Positions 24,135-33,150 of a stretch of DNA of 64,000 bases are shown here, piece after piece. The translations under genes and the position numbers were made by a program. The notes under the pieces were generated by a model, which had not been told where the DNA came from, ran no database searches, and saw nothing but the letters and a program-made list of their open reading frames with translations. Source of the DNA: Virgibacillus_R byunsanensis (GTDB lineage Bacteria; Bacillota; Bacilli; Bacillales; Amphibacillaceae); contig NZ_JBHTKJ010000026.1 in NCBI RefSeq assembly GCF_042675965.1, positions 1 to 64,000 on the forward strand, written 5' to 3'. The first letter of the stretch is position 1; the number at the start of each line of letters is the position of its first letter.

Positions 24135-26342
24135 TTATTTTTTCTTTTTGGCTTTTATCTTCTTTCGAGTCTTTTGATTTGATTTGCCATTTTTAATTCC
24201 TGAACTAGTTATTGCATCAACTAATTCAAAATCCACAGCACGTTCATCCAGATTAACACCTTCAACCTTTATCTTGATCTCATCACCGATCCGATATATA
24301 TTACCAGTTCGCTCTCCTATCATAGCGTAATTCCTGTCATCGTATTTATAGTAGTCATCCGTTAAATTACTTACATGTACAAGTCCTTCAACTGTATTTT
24401 CTAATTCAACGAATAAGCCAAAGTTTGTAACGGAACTAATTACACCGGTAAATTCTTCCCCTATTTTATCCTGCATATATTCTGCTTTTTTCAAATCATC
24501 TGTTTCTCGTTCTGCATCAACTGCAGCCCGTTCCCTTTCAGATGTATGTCTTGCAATTTCGGGCAAACTTTCTTTCCATCGTTGTATCGTTTTCTCACCC
24601 AATTGCTTTTCAATAAGATACGTACGAATTAGTCGATGTACAATTAAATCAGGGTATCTGCGTATCGGTGAAGTGAAATGTGTATAGAATTTAGTTGCTA
24701 AACCAAAATGCCCAACACCTTGTGAGTCATACTTTGCCTGCTTCATAGACCGCAACATCAACTTGGAAACAATCATTTCTTCTGGTTTACCTTTTACTTC
24801 TTCTATTACCTTTTGTAATGCTTGAGGATGTATTTCATTTGCTGTTCCTTTTACAACATATCCAAGTCCTGCTAGAAATTCAAAGAAGTGCTGCAGTTTC
24901 CCTTCATCAGGGTCTTCATGAATACGATGAATGAACGGTACATCCATCCAATGGAAATGTTCTGCAACCGTCTCATTGGCTGCTAGCATAAACTCTTCTA
25001 TTAACTTCTCGGCTACAGATCGTTCACGTAACACAACATCTTCGGCTTTTCCTTTATCATCTACTAAAACTTGAGCTTCCTTAAAGTCAAAATCAATTGC
25101 TCCACGGCCCATTCTTTTCCCACGTAGTATTGCTGCAAGGTTTTCCATATTTTCAAACATCGGAACAAGTTTATTATATCTTTCTCGAACAATTTCATCC
25201 TGATCAACTAAAATTTTGTTCACATCTTTATACGTCATACGTTCGTTTGTTTGAATAACACTTTGGAAAATTTCGTGATTCACAACTTCACCATGTGCAT
25301 TGATTTCCATCTCACATCCAAGTGTTAGCCTGTCTACTTGTGGATTCAACGAACAGATACCATTTGACAATCTGTGTGGGATCATCGGAATAACCCGATC
25401 AACGAGATATACGCTCGTTCCACGTTCTAGTGCCTCTTTATCTATTGGTGTATCCTCATTAACATAGTACGTAACGTCAGCAATATAAACACCAAGCTTG
25501 TAATTGCCATTATCCAGTTTTTGTACAGTAACGGCATCATCAAGGTCTTTTGCATCTGCACCATCAATCGTAACAATCGTCTCATCACGTAAATCACGAC
25601 GGTTCTGTATTTCTGTCTCCGAAATGGATTCAGGTGTACTGGCTGCTTGATCTAACACTTCATCAGGAAAATCTACTGTAATCCCATGTTTGTGAATAAT
25701 TGAAACTATATCAATTCCAGGATCATTTTTGTGTCCAAGAATATGAATGATCTCACCTTCAGCACTCTTGCGTCCTTCAGGGTACTTTGTAATATGGGCA
25801 ATAACTTTATGTCCACTTACAGCACCATTTGTCATGCTTTTAGGAACAAAGATATCATTTGGAATCCGTTTATCATCTGCTATTACAAAACCAAAAGACC
25901 TATTATCTTCGAACGTACCGACAACTTGTAGCACGGCACGCTCAAGAATTCGTATAACAATTCCTTCTGGTCTTGAACCGTCATCATTGCGCTTTTCAAT
26001 TCGTACTAGTACCTTGTCATTGTTCATCGCTGAAGCTAAGTCTGAGTGATGAATATACACATCCGACTGTCCTTCTTCATCAGGGATTAAAAATGCAAAT
26101 CCCTTTGCATGCATTTGAATTTTACCTCGAATTAAGTTCATTTTCTCTGGTAGTCCAAACCGGTTTTTCCGTGTTCGAACCAGTTCACCTGTTTCTTCTA
26201 ACTCATTTAAGGATTTTACAAGCTCCTTAAAACCTTCTGAATGATCTAATTCCAAAACTTCTTCTAACTCATCAACAGATAAGGGCTTTGAATTATTTTC
26301 TTTAAAATAATCACGAATAACTTCTTTCAAATCATCATTCAT
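24135..26342 (-). CDS. rnr: Ribonuclease R
   Basis: The protein of about 735 residues is a 3'-5' exoribonuclease. It has an N-terminal winged helix, two cold-shock domains (GFAFLIPDEEGQSDVYIH and SFGFVIADDKRI), the RNB catalytic domain with TIDGADAKDLDDAVTV (metal-binding Asp residues) and HFGLATKFYTHFTSPIRRYPDL, an S1 domain near the C-terminus (FTGVISSVTNFGLFVELENTVEGLVHVSNL) cited here only by position 650-720, and a Lys-rich tail. The start MNDDLKE is preferred because GAAGGTGAAC precedes it; the longer frame has no ribosome site. It degrades structured RNA and works with tmRNA/SmpB. Confidence 0.95.
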   Translation of the reverse strand: MNDDLKEVIRDYFKENNSKPLSVDELEEVLELDHSEGFKELVKSLNELEETGELVRTRKNRFGLPEKMNLIRGKIQMHAKGFAFLIPDEEGQSDVYIHHSDLASAMNNDKVLVRIEKRNDDGSRPEGIVIRILERAVLQVVGTFEDNRSFGFVIADDKRIPNDIFVPKSMTNGAVSGHKVIAHITKYPEGRKSAEGEIIHILGHKNDPGIDIVSIIHKHGITVDFPDEVLDQAASTPESISETEIQNRRDLRDETIVTIDGADAKDLDDAVTVQKLDNGNYKLGVYIADVTYYVNEDTPIDKEALERGTSVYLVDRVIPMIPHRLSNGICSLNPQVDRLTLGCEMEINAHGEVVNHEIFQSVIQTNERMTYKDVNKILVDQDEIVRERYNKLVPMFENMENLAAILRGKRMGRGAIDFDFKEAQVLVDDKGKAEDVVLRERSVAEKLIEEFMLAANETVAEHFHWMDVPFIHRIHEDPDEGKLQHFFEFLAGLGYVVKGTANEIHPQALQKVIEEVKGKPEEMIVSKLMLRSMKQAKYDSQGVGHFGLATKFYTHFTSPIRRYPDLIVHRLIRTYLIEKQLGEKTIQRWKESLPEIARHTSERERAAVDAERETDDLKKAEYMQDKIGEEFTGVISSVTNFGLFVELENTVEGLVHVSNLTDDYYKYDDRNYAMIGERTGNIYRIGDEIKIKVEGVNLDERAVDFELVDAITSSGIKNGKSNQKTRKKIKAKKKK

Positions 26343-26391
26343 TTGTTCACCTTCTTTCTTTAGTATTCTTAACTTTTTTTCGATAATATAA

Positions 26392-27138
26392 TCATTCTTC
26401 CCAATCAAGTGATTCTAAAAATTGATATACATCTTCATGGAGTTGTTCTTTCTCCTTATCCATCGTAATAACATGACCGGATTCTTCATACCAATTGATG
26501 TCCTTAACACCTGCCTCAACATGATCATAGATGTACGTTGCACTTTTTTTATTAATCATTTCGTCTTTTCTGGCTTGTACAACAAATGTCGGTGTGTAAA
26601 TGGTATCAATTTGATCTTTTACCTCATGAATAAACGCATCTACTTGTTCAAAGACTTCCGTTGAATTATCCATGAGTTCATCTAGTTCCTCTTTAATGGT
26701 TTTCTCATCTTTTCCTTCTAATTGTTTATATTCTTTTGAAAAAAACTTAAAACCTTTTGTTAACTGTGTTTCGTTATCAAAAAACATGGGAGAACACATG
26801 GGAATAACTGCTTTGAGCTTCTTGGAATAAGCTAGCTTTAAACCTAATACACCACCTAGTGATAGTCCTGCAACAGCAATTTCTTTATAGCCAAGTTCTT
26901 GTAAATGCTGAAATGCCTCTTCCACATCTTCCCACCATTCTCCTGCAGATGCTTTTATTAATTCTTCTGGAGGTAACCCGTGTCCACGGTAGATCGGTGC
27001 ATGCGATGTATATCCCTTTTTTTCTAAAAACCTACCAAGCATTCGCACGTCTGCAGAATGGCCAGTAAACCCATGTAATAACAATACCGCACGTGGCCCT
27101 GCTTCAAACGTAAAAGGTTTAGGTTGTTTAACTTTCAT
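26392..27138 (-). CDS. est: Carboxylesterase (YvaK/Est30-like alpha/beta hydrolase)
   Basis: This is an alpha/beta hydrolase of 248 residues: oxyanion region LLLHGFTGHSADVRMLGRFL, nucleophile Ser in AVAGLSLGGVLGLKL, acid in VVQARKDEMINKKSA and His in WYEESGHVITMDKEKEQL. It matches the small thermostable Est30/YvaK esterase family, whose gene sits between secG and rnr in Bacillus, exactly as here. AAAGGAGATG precedes MKVKQPKP, so I use 27138. It hydrolyses short-chain esters; the natural substrate is unknown. Confidence 0.93.
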   Translation of the reverse strand: MKVKQPKPFTFEAGPRAVLLLHGFTGHSADVRMLGRFLEKKGYTSHAPIYRGHGLPPEELIKASAGEWWEDVEEAFQHLQELGYKEIAVAGLSLGGVLGLKLAYSKKLKAVIPMCSPMFFDNETQLTKGFKFFSKEYKQLEGKDEKTIKEELDELMDNSTEVFEQVDAFIHEVKDQIDTIYTPTFVVQARKDEMINKKSATYIYDHVEAGVKDINWYEESGHVITMDKEKEQLHEDVYQFLESLDWEE

Positions 27139-27344
27139 AAAACGACATCTCCTTTTATATTCCTGCTGTTTTATGTAGAACAATAGCGTGGTGTTGATAC
27201 CTTTACCACACGGAGTCGTACTGCTTATGCCTTGAGTATCTAGGTCTGGAGCTAGGCATAACTATTCTGTTGATAATCATACACTACTTTCCAAGATATG
27301 CTATCTTTCCTCATAAAACTAATTTACCCTAATTACTAAGAAAT

Positions 27345-27379
27345 TAAAAACCCTTACCACTTTTATTGTGATAAGGGTT
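27345..27379 (-). terminator. Terminator of secG
   Basis: AACCCTTATCAC pairs with GTGGTAAGGGTT over a seven-base loop and is followed by TTTTAATTTC on the minus strand. Confidence 0.82.
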
Positions 27380-27386
27380 ATACAGT

Positions 27387-27620
27387 CTATTGTAAAACGT
27401 ATGCACTCAAGAAAGCTAAAATAAAGAATAATGTTCCCGTAACTATTGTTCCACGGTGTAAAACTAAATCAACACCTCTTGCTTTTTGTTTTCCAAATAG
27501 TTGTTCAGCTCCACCAGAAATAGCACCTGATAGACCAGCACTTTTACCTGTCTGTAATAATACTAAAACGATCATAATTATTGCATCAACTACTAATAAT
27601 ACGTTTACTAATCCAGTCAT
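27387..27620 (-). CDS. secG: Preprotein translocase subunit SecG
   Basis: This 77-residue protein has two helices joined by the conserved SecG loop: VLLQTGKSAGLSGAISGG then AEQLFGKQKARGVD, and a second helix ending AYVLQ. It is an auxiliary subunit of the SecYEG channel. AGGAGGTG lies ten bases before MTGLVNV, so the longer frame start is not used. Order secG-est-rnr is conserved in Bacillus, although here secG ends with its own terminator. Confidence 0.95.
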   Translation of the reverse strand: MTGLVNVLLVVDAIIMIVLVLLQTGKSAGLSGAISGGAEQLFGKQKARGVDLVLHRGTIVTGTLFFILAFLSAYVLQ

Positions 27621-27797
27621 GCTACCATGACACCTCCTGTAACACAAATACCTACTAGTTACTTTAGCATAAATTCAAATTATATAGCAAGTAAATTTTA
27701 CTAGAAATTATAATATTGGTGTTTAATTTTAGACGTTTTTCTATTTTCATTCTATTATAAAGGTAACTAAAAAATAGATATGAAAAGGTGAATAGAA

Positions 27798-28709
27798 ATG
27801 GAAAATGAATTTTGGTTACAAATGGATGATGGCGTAGAAGTTTACGTAAAGAAATGGTCAAACGAAACAAAAAAGCCAAATGCAATTATCCAACTCGCCC
27901 ATGGTATGGTGGAACACATTAATCGATATAGCGAATTTGCTAACTTTTTAGTAAAGCACAACATATTTGTTTACGGCAATGACCTCCGTGGACATGGAAA
28001 GACAGGCGTGAAACAAGGATTACTAGGGTATTTTGCAGCAAAAGATGGATTTGAGAAAACAACTAATGATTTACACGTCATTACAAAACATATAAAAACG
28101 GAACATCCAAATACACCAATAATTCTACTTGGTCACAGTATGGGGTCTTTTCTAGTAAGAAACTATATTCAAACATATAGCAGAAATATCGATGGGGTAA
28201 TCCTCTCTGGAACAGGCTATTTTCCACCACTTAAATCACAAGCCGGTAAAAGACTAGCAGCATTATTGCCACCAAAAGAAGAATCAAAATTGATGAATAC
28301 ACTTGCATTCGGTTCGTATAATAGAAAAATTAAGAGCAAAAATTCAAGCTTTGACTGGCTATCGGGTGACGAATCAGCGGTGCAGGATTACATGGATGAT
28401 CCACATTCAGGCTTCATACCTACAGCACGGTTTTTTTACGATCTCATGTCTGGTTTGATAAGGATGCAAGATCATCAGTTAAACAAATCAATTCGTCACG
28501 ATATCCCTGTACTATTAATTAGCGGTGATGCTGATCCGGTAGGAGATTATGCAAAAGGGATATGGAAGACGGCTCATCTTTATCAAGATGCAGGTCTTCA
28601 AGATATTACAACCATGCTGTTTGAAAATGGTCGTCACGAACTATTAAATGAGCTAAATAAGGATGAAGTCTACGAAACCATACTTTCATGGGTGACAAAA
28701 TATTACTAA
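27798..28709 (+). CDS. Alpha/beta hydrolase, lysophospholipase / monoacylglycerol lipase type
   Basis: The 303-residue protein has the Hydrolase_4 (Serine aminopeptidase S33) layout: IIQLAHGMVEHINRYSEFA with the oxyanion HG, GNDLRGHGKTG, nucleophile elbow LLGHSMGSFLVRNYI, acid in LISGDADPVGDYAKG and His in FENGRHELLNEL. It resembles the Bacillus YtpA group. AAAAGGTG precedes the ATG. It is on the plus strand upstream of ptsI with a gap of about 100 bp and no terminator I can see, so some read-through into ptsI is possible. Confidence 0.88.
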   Translation: MENEFWLQMDDGVEVYVKKWSNETKKPNAIIQLAHGMVEHINRYSEFANFLVKHNIFVYGNDLRGHGKTGVKQGLLGYFAAKDGFEKTTNDLHVITKHIKTEHPNTPIILLGHSMGSFLVRNYIQTYSRNIDGVILSGTGYFPPLKSQAGKRLAALLPPKEESKLMNTLAFGSYNRKIKSKNSSFDWLSGDESAVQDYMDDPHSGFIPTARFFYDLMSGLIRMQDHQLNKSIRHDIPVLLISGDADPVGDYAKGIWKTAHLYQDAGLQDITTMLFENGRHELLNELNKDEVYETILSWVTKYY

Positions 28710-28714
28710 TGATC

Positions 28715-28731
28715 GATAAACCGCTTACAAA
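28715..28731. promoter_or_regulatory. Possible catabolite-responsive element upstream of ptsI
   Basis: On the minus strand, TTGTAAGCGGTTTAT matches the first thirteen positions of the cre consensus WTGNAANCGNWWNCA, with the last CA missing. A cre here would fit CcpA control of PTS genes, but the match is imperfect. Confidence 0.3.
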
Positions 28732-28809
28732 TGAACATTTTATGGACATGGCTTTGTTTAACTTGAATCTATATGTTCAAACAGTTTAGAATAAAGGGTA
28801 GAGTGAAAT

Positions 28810-28848
28810 ATGAATTTCATATTGAAGGGTTGGTCGAAAAAGACATGA
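28810..28848 (+). CDS. Possible 12-codon leader peptide coupled to ptsI
   Basis: ATG at 28810 opens MNFILKGWSKKT and stops at TGA 28846-28848, which overlaps the ptsI ATG as ATGA. AAAGGG lies eleven bases upstream. ptsI itself has only GAAGGG placed about 13 bases before its start, so translation could depend on this mini-ORF. It may be chance; no relative is known to me. Confidence 0.3.
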   Translation: MNFILKGWSKKT

Positions 28849-30557
28849 GAGACATCCAAGGAATTGCAGCCTCAACTGGAATTGCCATTGCTAAAGCATA
28901 TCAACTGGTGACACCAGAATTAACGTATGAACAAATAACAATTGAAAACACAGAGCAAGAAATTGCACGATTAGATAAAGCACTGGACGTTTCAAAACAG
29001 GAACTAGAAAAAATAAAAGCTCATACAAAAAAAGAAATTGGTGATGAGCATGCTGAGATCTTCTCTGCTCATTTACTTGTGTTGAGTGATCCTGAACTTA
29101 TTAATCCGATAAAAGAGAAGATTACATCTGAGAATGCAATGGCAGAGACAGCATTAGAAGAAACTGCAAACATGTTTATTGATATGTTCAAAAATATGGA
29201 CAACGAATATATGAGAGAACGTGCTGCTGATATACATGACGTTACAAAACGTGTATTGGCTCACTTATTAGGTGTTAGATTTCCTGATCCAGCACTGATT
29301 GATGAAGAGGTTATTGTAATCGCACATGATTTAACACCCTCTGATACAGCACAATTAAATCGCCAATTTGTAAAAGGATTTGCAACAGACATTGGTGGAC
29401 GCACTTCGCATTCAGCAATTATGGCAAGATCTCTTGAAATACCAGCAGTTGTTGGTACAAAAGAGGTGACAGAAACCGTGTCACAAAATGATTTAATTAT
29501 TGTTGATGGAATTGAAGGCAATCTTATTTTAAACCCGTCTGATAAAGAACTAGCAAAATATCGTGAAAAACAAGAAACGTTTGCGAAACAAAAAGAAGTG
29601 TGGGCGAAATTAAAGGATGAACCCACTATTTCCCAAGACGGCGAACAGGTGGAATTGGCAGCAAATATTGGTACTCCAGAAGACGTTACAGGTGTTTTGA
29701 ATAATGGTGGTGAAGGAATTGGGCTTTATCGAACGGAATTTCTTTACATGGGCAAAAGTGAACTGCCGACAGAAGAAGAACAGTATAATGCTTATAAATC
29801 TGTCTTAGAGCAAATGGGTGATAAACCAGTAGTTGTTCGTACACTTGATATTGGTGGCGATAAAGAATTAAGCTACTTGGACCTGCCAAAAGAATTAAAT
29901 CCCTTTCTCGGGTTCCGTGCAATCCGCTTTTGTTTAGAAAATGAAGATGTGTTCCGCCCGCAATTACGAGCATTATTACGTGCTGGTGTGCATGGTAATT
30001 TAAAGGTTATGTTCCCTATGATTGCAACGCTTGAGGAGTTTCGTCAAGCTAAAGCAATATTGATGGATGAAAAACATGATCTTAAAAACGAAGGCCTAAA
30101 AGTGGCAGAGCACATTGAAGTTGGGATTATGGTAGAAATTCCATCAACTGCCGTAATTGCTAAACAATTTGCGAAGGAAGTGGATTTCTTCAGCATCGGT
30201 ACGAATGATTTAATTCAATACACAATGGCTGCTGACCGAATGAACGAGCGTGTGTCCTATTTATACCAGCCATATCATCCGGCCATCTTAAACTTGGTAA
30301 ACACAGTAATTGAGGCAGCACATTCGGAAGGAAAATGGACAGGCATGTGTGGAGAAATGGCTGGCGATCCAATTGCCATTCCGATTTTATTAGGTCTTGG
30401 ATTGGATGAATTCAGTATGAGTTCAACGTCTATCCTCCCTGCTCGTACACAAATTCGTGATTTATCAAAGGAAAAGCTCGCGTCCTATAAGAGTAAATTG
30501 TTAGCAATGGGAACAGCAGAAGAAGTAGAAGAGTTTATAAAAGAAAAAACAAAATAA
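28845..30557 (+). CDS. ptsI: Phosphoenolpyruvate-protein phosphotransferase (PTS enzyme I)
   Basis: The 570-residue enzyme transfers phosphate from PEP to HPr. The phospho-His lies in TDIGGRTSHSAIMARSLEIP, the PEP-binding barrel has GGEGIGLYRTEFLYMG, the Arg/Glu/Asp metal site is in VEIPSTAVIAKQFA and SIGTNDLIQYTMAADR, and the active Cys lies in GMCGEMAGDP. The start MRDIQGIAASTGIAIAKAY aligns with B. subtilis enzyme I; the longer frame (24 extra codons) is not family-like. Unusually, ptsH does not precede it. The preceding in-frame codons read EGLVEKD, like an HPr C-terminus, suggesting that ptsH was deleted from here. Confidence 0.95.
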   Translation: MRDIQGIAASTGIAIAKAYQLVTPELTYEQITIENTEQEIARLDKALDVSKQELEKIKAHTKKEIGDEHAEIFSAHLLVLSDPELINPIKEKITSENAMAETALEETANMFIDMFKNMDNEYMRERAADIHDVTKRVLAHLLGVRFPDPALIDEEVIVIAHDLTPSDTAQLNRQFVKGFATDIGGRTSHSAIMARSLEIPAVVGTKEVTETVSQNDLIIVDGIEGNLILNPSDKELAKYREKQETFAKQKEVWAKLKDEPTISQDGEQVELAANIGTPEDVTGVLNNGGEGIGLYRTEFLYMGKSELPTEEEQYNAYKSVLEQMGDKPVVVRTLDIGGDKELSYLDLPKELNPFLGFRAIRFCLENEDVFRPQLRALLRAGVHGNLKVMFPMIATLEEFRQAKAILMDEKHDLKNEGLKVAEHIEVGIMVEIPSTAVIAKQFAKEVDFFSIGTNDLIQYTMAADRMNERVSYLYQPYHPAILNLVNTVIEAAHSEGKWTGMCGEMAGDPIAIPILLGLGLDEFSMSSTSILPARTQIRDLSKEKLASYKSKLLAMGTAEEVEEFIKEKTK

Positions 30558-30560
30558 ATT

Positions 30561-30597
30561 AAAATGCCGTCTGAACGCTTAGTTCAGGCGGCATTTT
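30561..30597 (+). terminator. Terminator of ptsI
   Basis: AAAATGCCGTCTGAAC pairs with GTTCAGGCGGCATTTT around a five-base loop. The stem can work on both strands. Confidence 0.88.
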
Positions 30598-30629
30598 GAT
30601 ACTCGGCAGGTTAGCGGTAACTTTTCTAT

Positions 30630-31214
30630 TTAGTTTTCTATAAACTCCATTTTATCGTCTATTGACTTTCGACCTTTATCTCTCGGAACTTTCGCAGGAT
30701 AACCCATTTGCATAACAGCTGCAATTTTCACGTTATCACTGTTTAAACCTATATCCTCTAAAAACCTAGGATCATGCATGTATGGTGTAATCGTCCAAAG
30801 CATACCAACACCATATTCCCATGCTGCTAATTGCGTATTTTGAATGAATGCACAAACAGCAGCATACTCCTCTTCAAATCGTACAGGATCTGCTTCTTTT
30901 TCAAAATATACTACTGCGTGGTGAGGAATTTCCAACAAGAAAGACTTCATGGATTCTATCATTTTTATCGTCTTTGGATCTTTATCATTTTTTAAAAGTC
31001 CTATACGTTTATAGCTTGAAATAATAGCCTCCACAAATACATATTTTCCTTCTTTTTGATATAGTTTAACATTCCAAGGTTCTTTCATATAATGTGTTGG
31101 AGCATAAGAACCGTAAGTGAATATGTCTTTTATAATGGTATTATCTATTGTTTTTGTTTTAAAATTATAAATCGATCTACGTTCTTTAATTGTTTTTAGA
31201 ATTTCGATTCTTAC
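30630..31214 (-). pseudogene. Nitroreductase family protein lacking a usable start codon
   Basis: The minus strand reads continuously from RIEILKTIKERRSIYNFK through APTHYMKEPWNVKLY, YEFGVG-like WEYGVGMLWTITPYMHD and MGYPAKVPRDKGRKSID to a stop at 30630, a full nitroreductase of about 190 residues. GGGGAGG lies where a ribosome site should be, but the codon at the start position is GTA and the only nearby ATG is out of frame (one extra base would fix it). An internal ATG would remove the FMN-binding Arg/Arg/Ser motif. So the gene has either lost its start by a point change or uses a rare non-canonical one. Confidence 0.65.
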
Positions 31215-31249
31215 TCATCCTCCCCATCTATAACTACATTATATGATAA

Positions 31250-31291
31250 CAGATAAGTGCAACTAAGGCTTTGATAAGCCAAGTTTTCTAA
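31250..31291 (-). repeat. 88-bp family repeat, partial copy F4
   Basis: On the minus strand TTAGAAAACTTGGCTTATC and GCCTTAGTTGCACTTATCTG match the left half of the family; the right hairpin is missing. Confidence 0.6.
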
Positions 31292-31311
31292 AAATGCTTG
31301 ATCCATACTCC

Positions 31312-32278
31312 TCATCCAAACCTTTGCCCCGTCATTACCGACATAAAATCGATATAAAATTTTTGATAATCAAGTGTGAAAGCAATACGATGTCGTTCCT
31401 CTTCTGCACCTTCCTCCTGATCTACAAAAGGACGGATATCTGCAATGCTTTGACCTCTTTCTACTCCATTTTGCCCTTGGACGATATGAACAGGAAATGT
31501 TCTATACTGGAACATATCGTCCCGTACTGTTGCCATTAATGTAAGAACATCATGAAGTGGACTCCCCTGCACATTAGGATTACGTTCTTTATAAAAATTA
31601 TAATAATAATCTAATAAAGTTTTTACTATTTTTGTTTCCCCTACTTCGTCAATATAATTAATCATTTGTGGTGTAGCGATTGCCTGTTCAGTTACATTAA
31701 GCGGGATAATGGTAACGTTGTGAGCGTACCTTAGTACAGTTTGAGCGGCGATAGGATCACCATGAAAATTAGCTTCTGATACTGCAGTCACGTTACCTAA
31801 GAACCCAAAATGCCCCACCCATAATATAAAATCCTTTAACATTAGTCATTAAATTTTGATATAAAATAAACATGGTTGCAAGAGAAGTCAACCGCCCAGT
31901 ATTAACAATTAATAACTCTTCCTGATACTCTTCTATAATGTTTACAACTTCATGAAAGTTTTCAACGATTATATCATTTTCCGCTGGAGGAGGTTCTATA
32001 GGTCCAAGTCCATATTCCCCATGAATCTCGGGATAAAAAACAGGACTCTCCCCAGTCATCGGGATTCGAGCTCCTCCAATTACCGTAACAGTTTCTGTGT
32101 CTTCAGTATCAAATAATCCTCTAACATAATGTACATTTGCGACAGCATTCTCTCTGGGGATACTTCCATAGTCTGCCACCACACCTACTATATCAACAGC
32201 ATCATTAAAATAAGCGTATATAAGTGCGACCGTATCATCAATTCCAATGTCACCAAATAGTAACACTTTTTGAGCCAA
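31312..32278 (-). pseudogene. Nucleoside hydrolase, frameshifted
   Basis: Two overlapping frames make one inosine-uridine preferring nucleoside hydrolase of about 320 residues. The first (32278-31793) has GDIGIDDTVALIYAYF (calcium-site Asp residues) and runs to KGFYIMGGAFWV, then reads off into a stop. The second frame picks up with GNVTAVSEANFHGDPIAA, the next family motif, and ends normally. The break is a one-base slip near 31805, at TTTTGGGTTCTTAGG. No homopolymer longer than four bases is there, so a real mutation is likely, though an assembly error cannot be excluded. Intact, it would split ribonucleosides into base and ribose. Confidence 0.8.
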
Positions 32279-32373
32279 TTTACATCCTCTCCCCTGATTG
32301 AGATACTTATCCTATATCTAATCTATTGCACATGGGTTCTGTCCTATGTTTGTATCTAGATAATTTTAAATTT

Positions 32374-32409
32374 AAATGCTCCTTATCTAGTTGTAGATAA
32401 GAGGCATTT
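32374..32409. terminator. Hairpin between the nucleoside hydrolase gene and the TIR element
   Basis: AAATGCTCCTTATCT and AGATAAGAGGCATTT pair with one mismatch over a six-base loop. No strong T-run follows on either strand, so it may be structural rather than a terminator. Confidence 0.4.
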
Positions 32410-32465
32410 ATAATAACTGTTATAGTGTAATTGTACAGAGTTATACACAGTTTTTATTTAATAAA

Positions 32466-33104
32466 GGCTGTTTTAATAAAGTTTGTTGCTTTTGAGAGAA
32501 TAAATATAAACTGCGACATAACTTTAGATGATGGGTGACACTGTTACTCGCTCTGGAAATACACTTCGCTTTCCGCGGGCGGCTGGTGAGCTTCTTCATG
32601 CTAACGCATTTCAGAATCTCACCTAGGCCTATCCTCCCGCAGGAGTCTTCGTGTATTTCCGCCGCTGGTATAACGTCCAAAATTAAACAACTGCTATCAT
32701 TTCGTTTTTTTATAGCATAAACTACCCCTTTATGGTGTTTGATTGGAGCGGAGGCCAGTCGACTCCTATCGGGAACTGCATCCCCCAGGAGTGTCACATT
32801 TTTTCGCAACTTATAATAGCTTTCTGTTCAAGTAACAAGATTCCAAATGTTTTATCCAAACAATGATTAGAAAGCCATGACCAGCGTAGGTAGAATACGT
32901 AGACTCCTGTGGGAACAGCACGTGTCCGAAGACCCCGGTAGAAGCTTTCTTTGCTTCTTCCGGGGGCTGAGGCCGTGCCCACGGAAAGCGAAGTATTCTA
33001 CCGGAGCGGTTTTGTAGCACTCAATGTCGAGAAAATAAATCCACGTACGTCGCAATATACATCAACTATGAAGAAAAAAAAGCAACAATGCGTACAAAAA
33101 CAGC
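32466..33104. mobile_element. TIR element, copy 3
   Basis: It starts GGCTGTTTTAATAAAG plus TTTGTTGCTTTT and ends AAAAAGCAACAAT plus GCGTACAAAAACAGC, inverted ends like copy 1. Internal blocks are shared with the other copies: TTCGCTTTCCGCGGGCGGCTG, CCTATCCTCCCGCAGGAGTC (in part) and GAACAGCACGTGTCCGAAGA. It includes the stem CCGGTAGAAGC / GCTTCTTCCGG. No clean target duplication remains. It fills the gap between the nucleoside hydrolase remnant and eno and encodes nothing convincing. Confidence 0.75.
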
Positions 33105-33109
33105 ATTAA

Positions 33110-33140
33110 AAAAACAAAGAGGCGGATTGCTCCGCCCCTT
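33110..33140 (-). terminator. Terminator of the glycolytic operon after eno
   Basis: GGGGCGGA and TCCGCCTC with a four-base loop, followed by TTTGTTTTTTTAA on the minus strand. Confidence 0.88.
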
Positions 33141-33150
33141 CATACAAAAT

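Noticed and set aside
27180..27260. Possible further copy of the modular repeat near the carboxylesterase start
   Set aside because: GTCTGGAGCTAGGC vaguely resembles the repeat's GGAGCTGGACGTGGC end, but neither the left end nor any module is recognisable.
32794..33055. Three overlapping minus-strand frames of 62-69 codons upstream of the glycolytic cluster end
   Set aside because: They fall wholly inside TIR element copy 3, in different frames, without ribosome sites.
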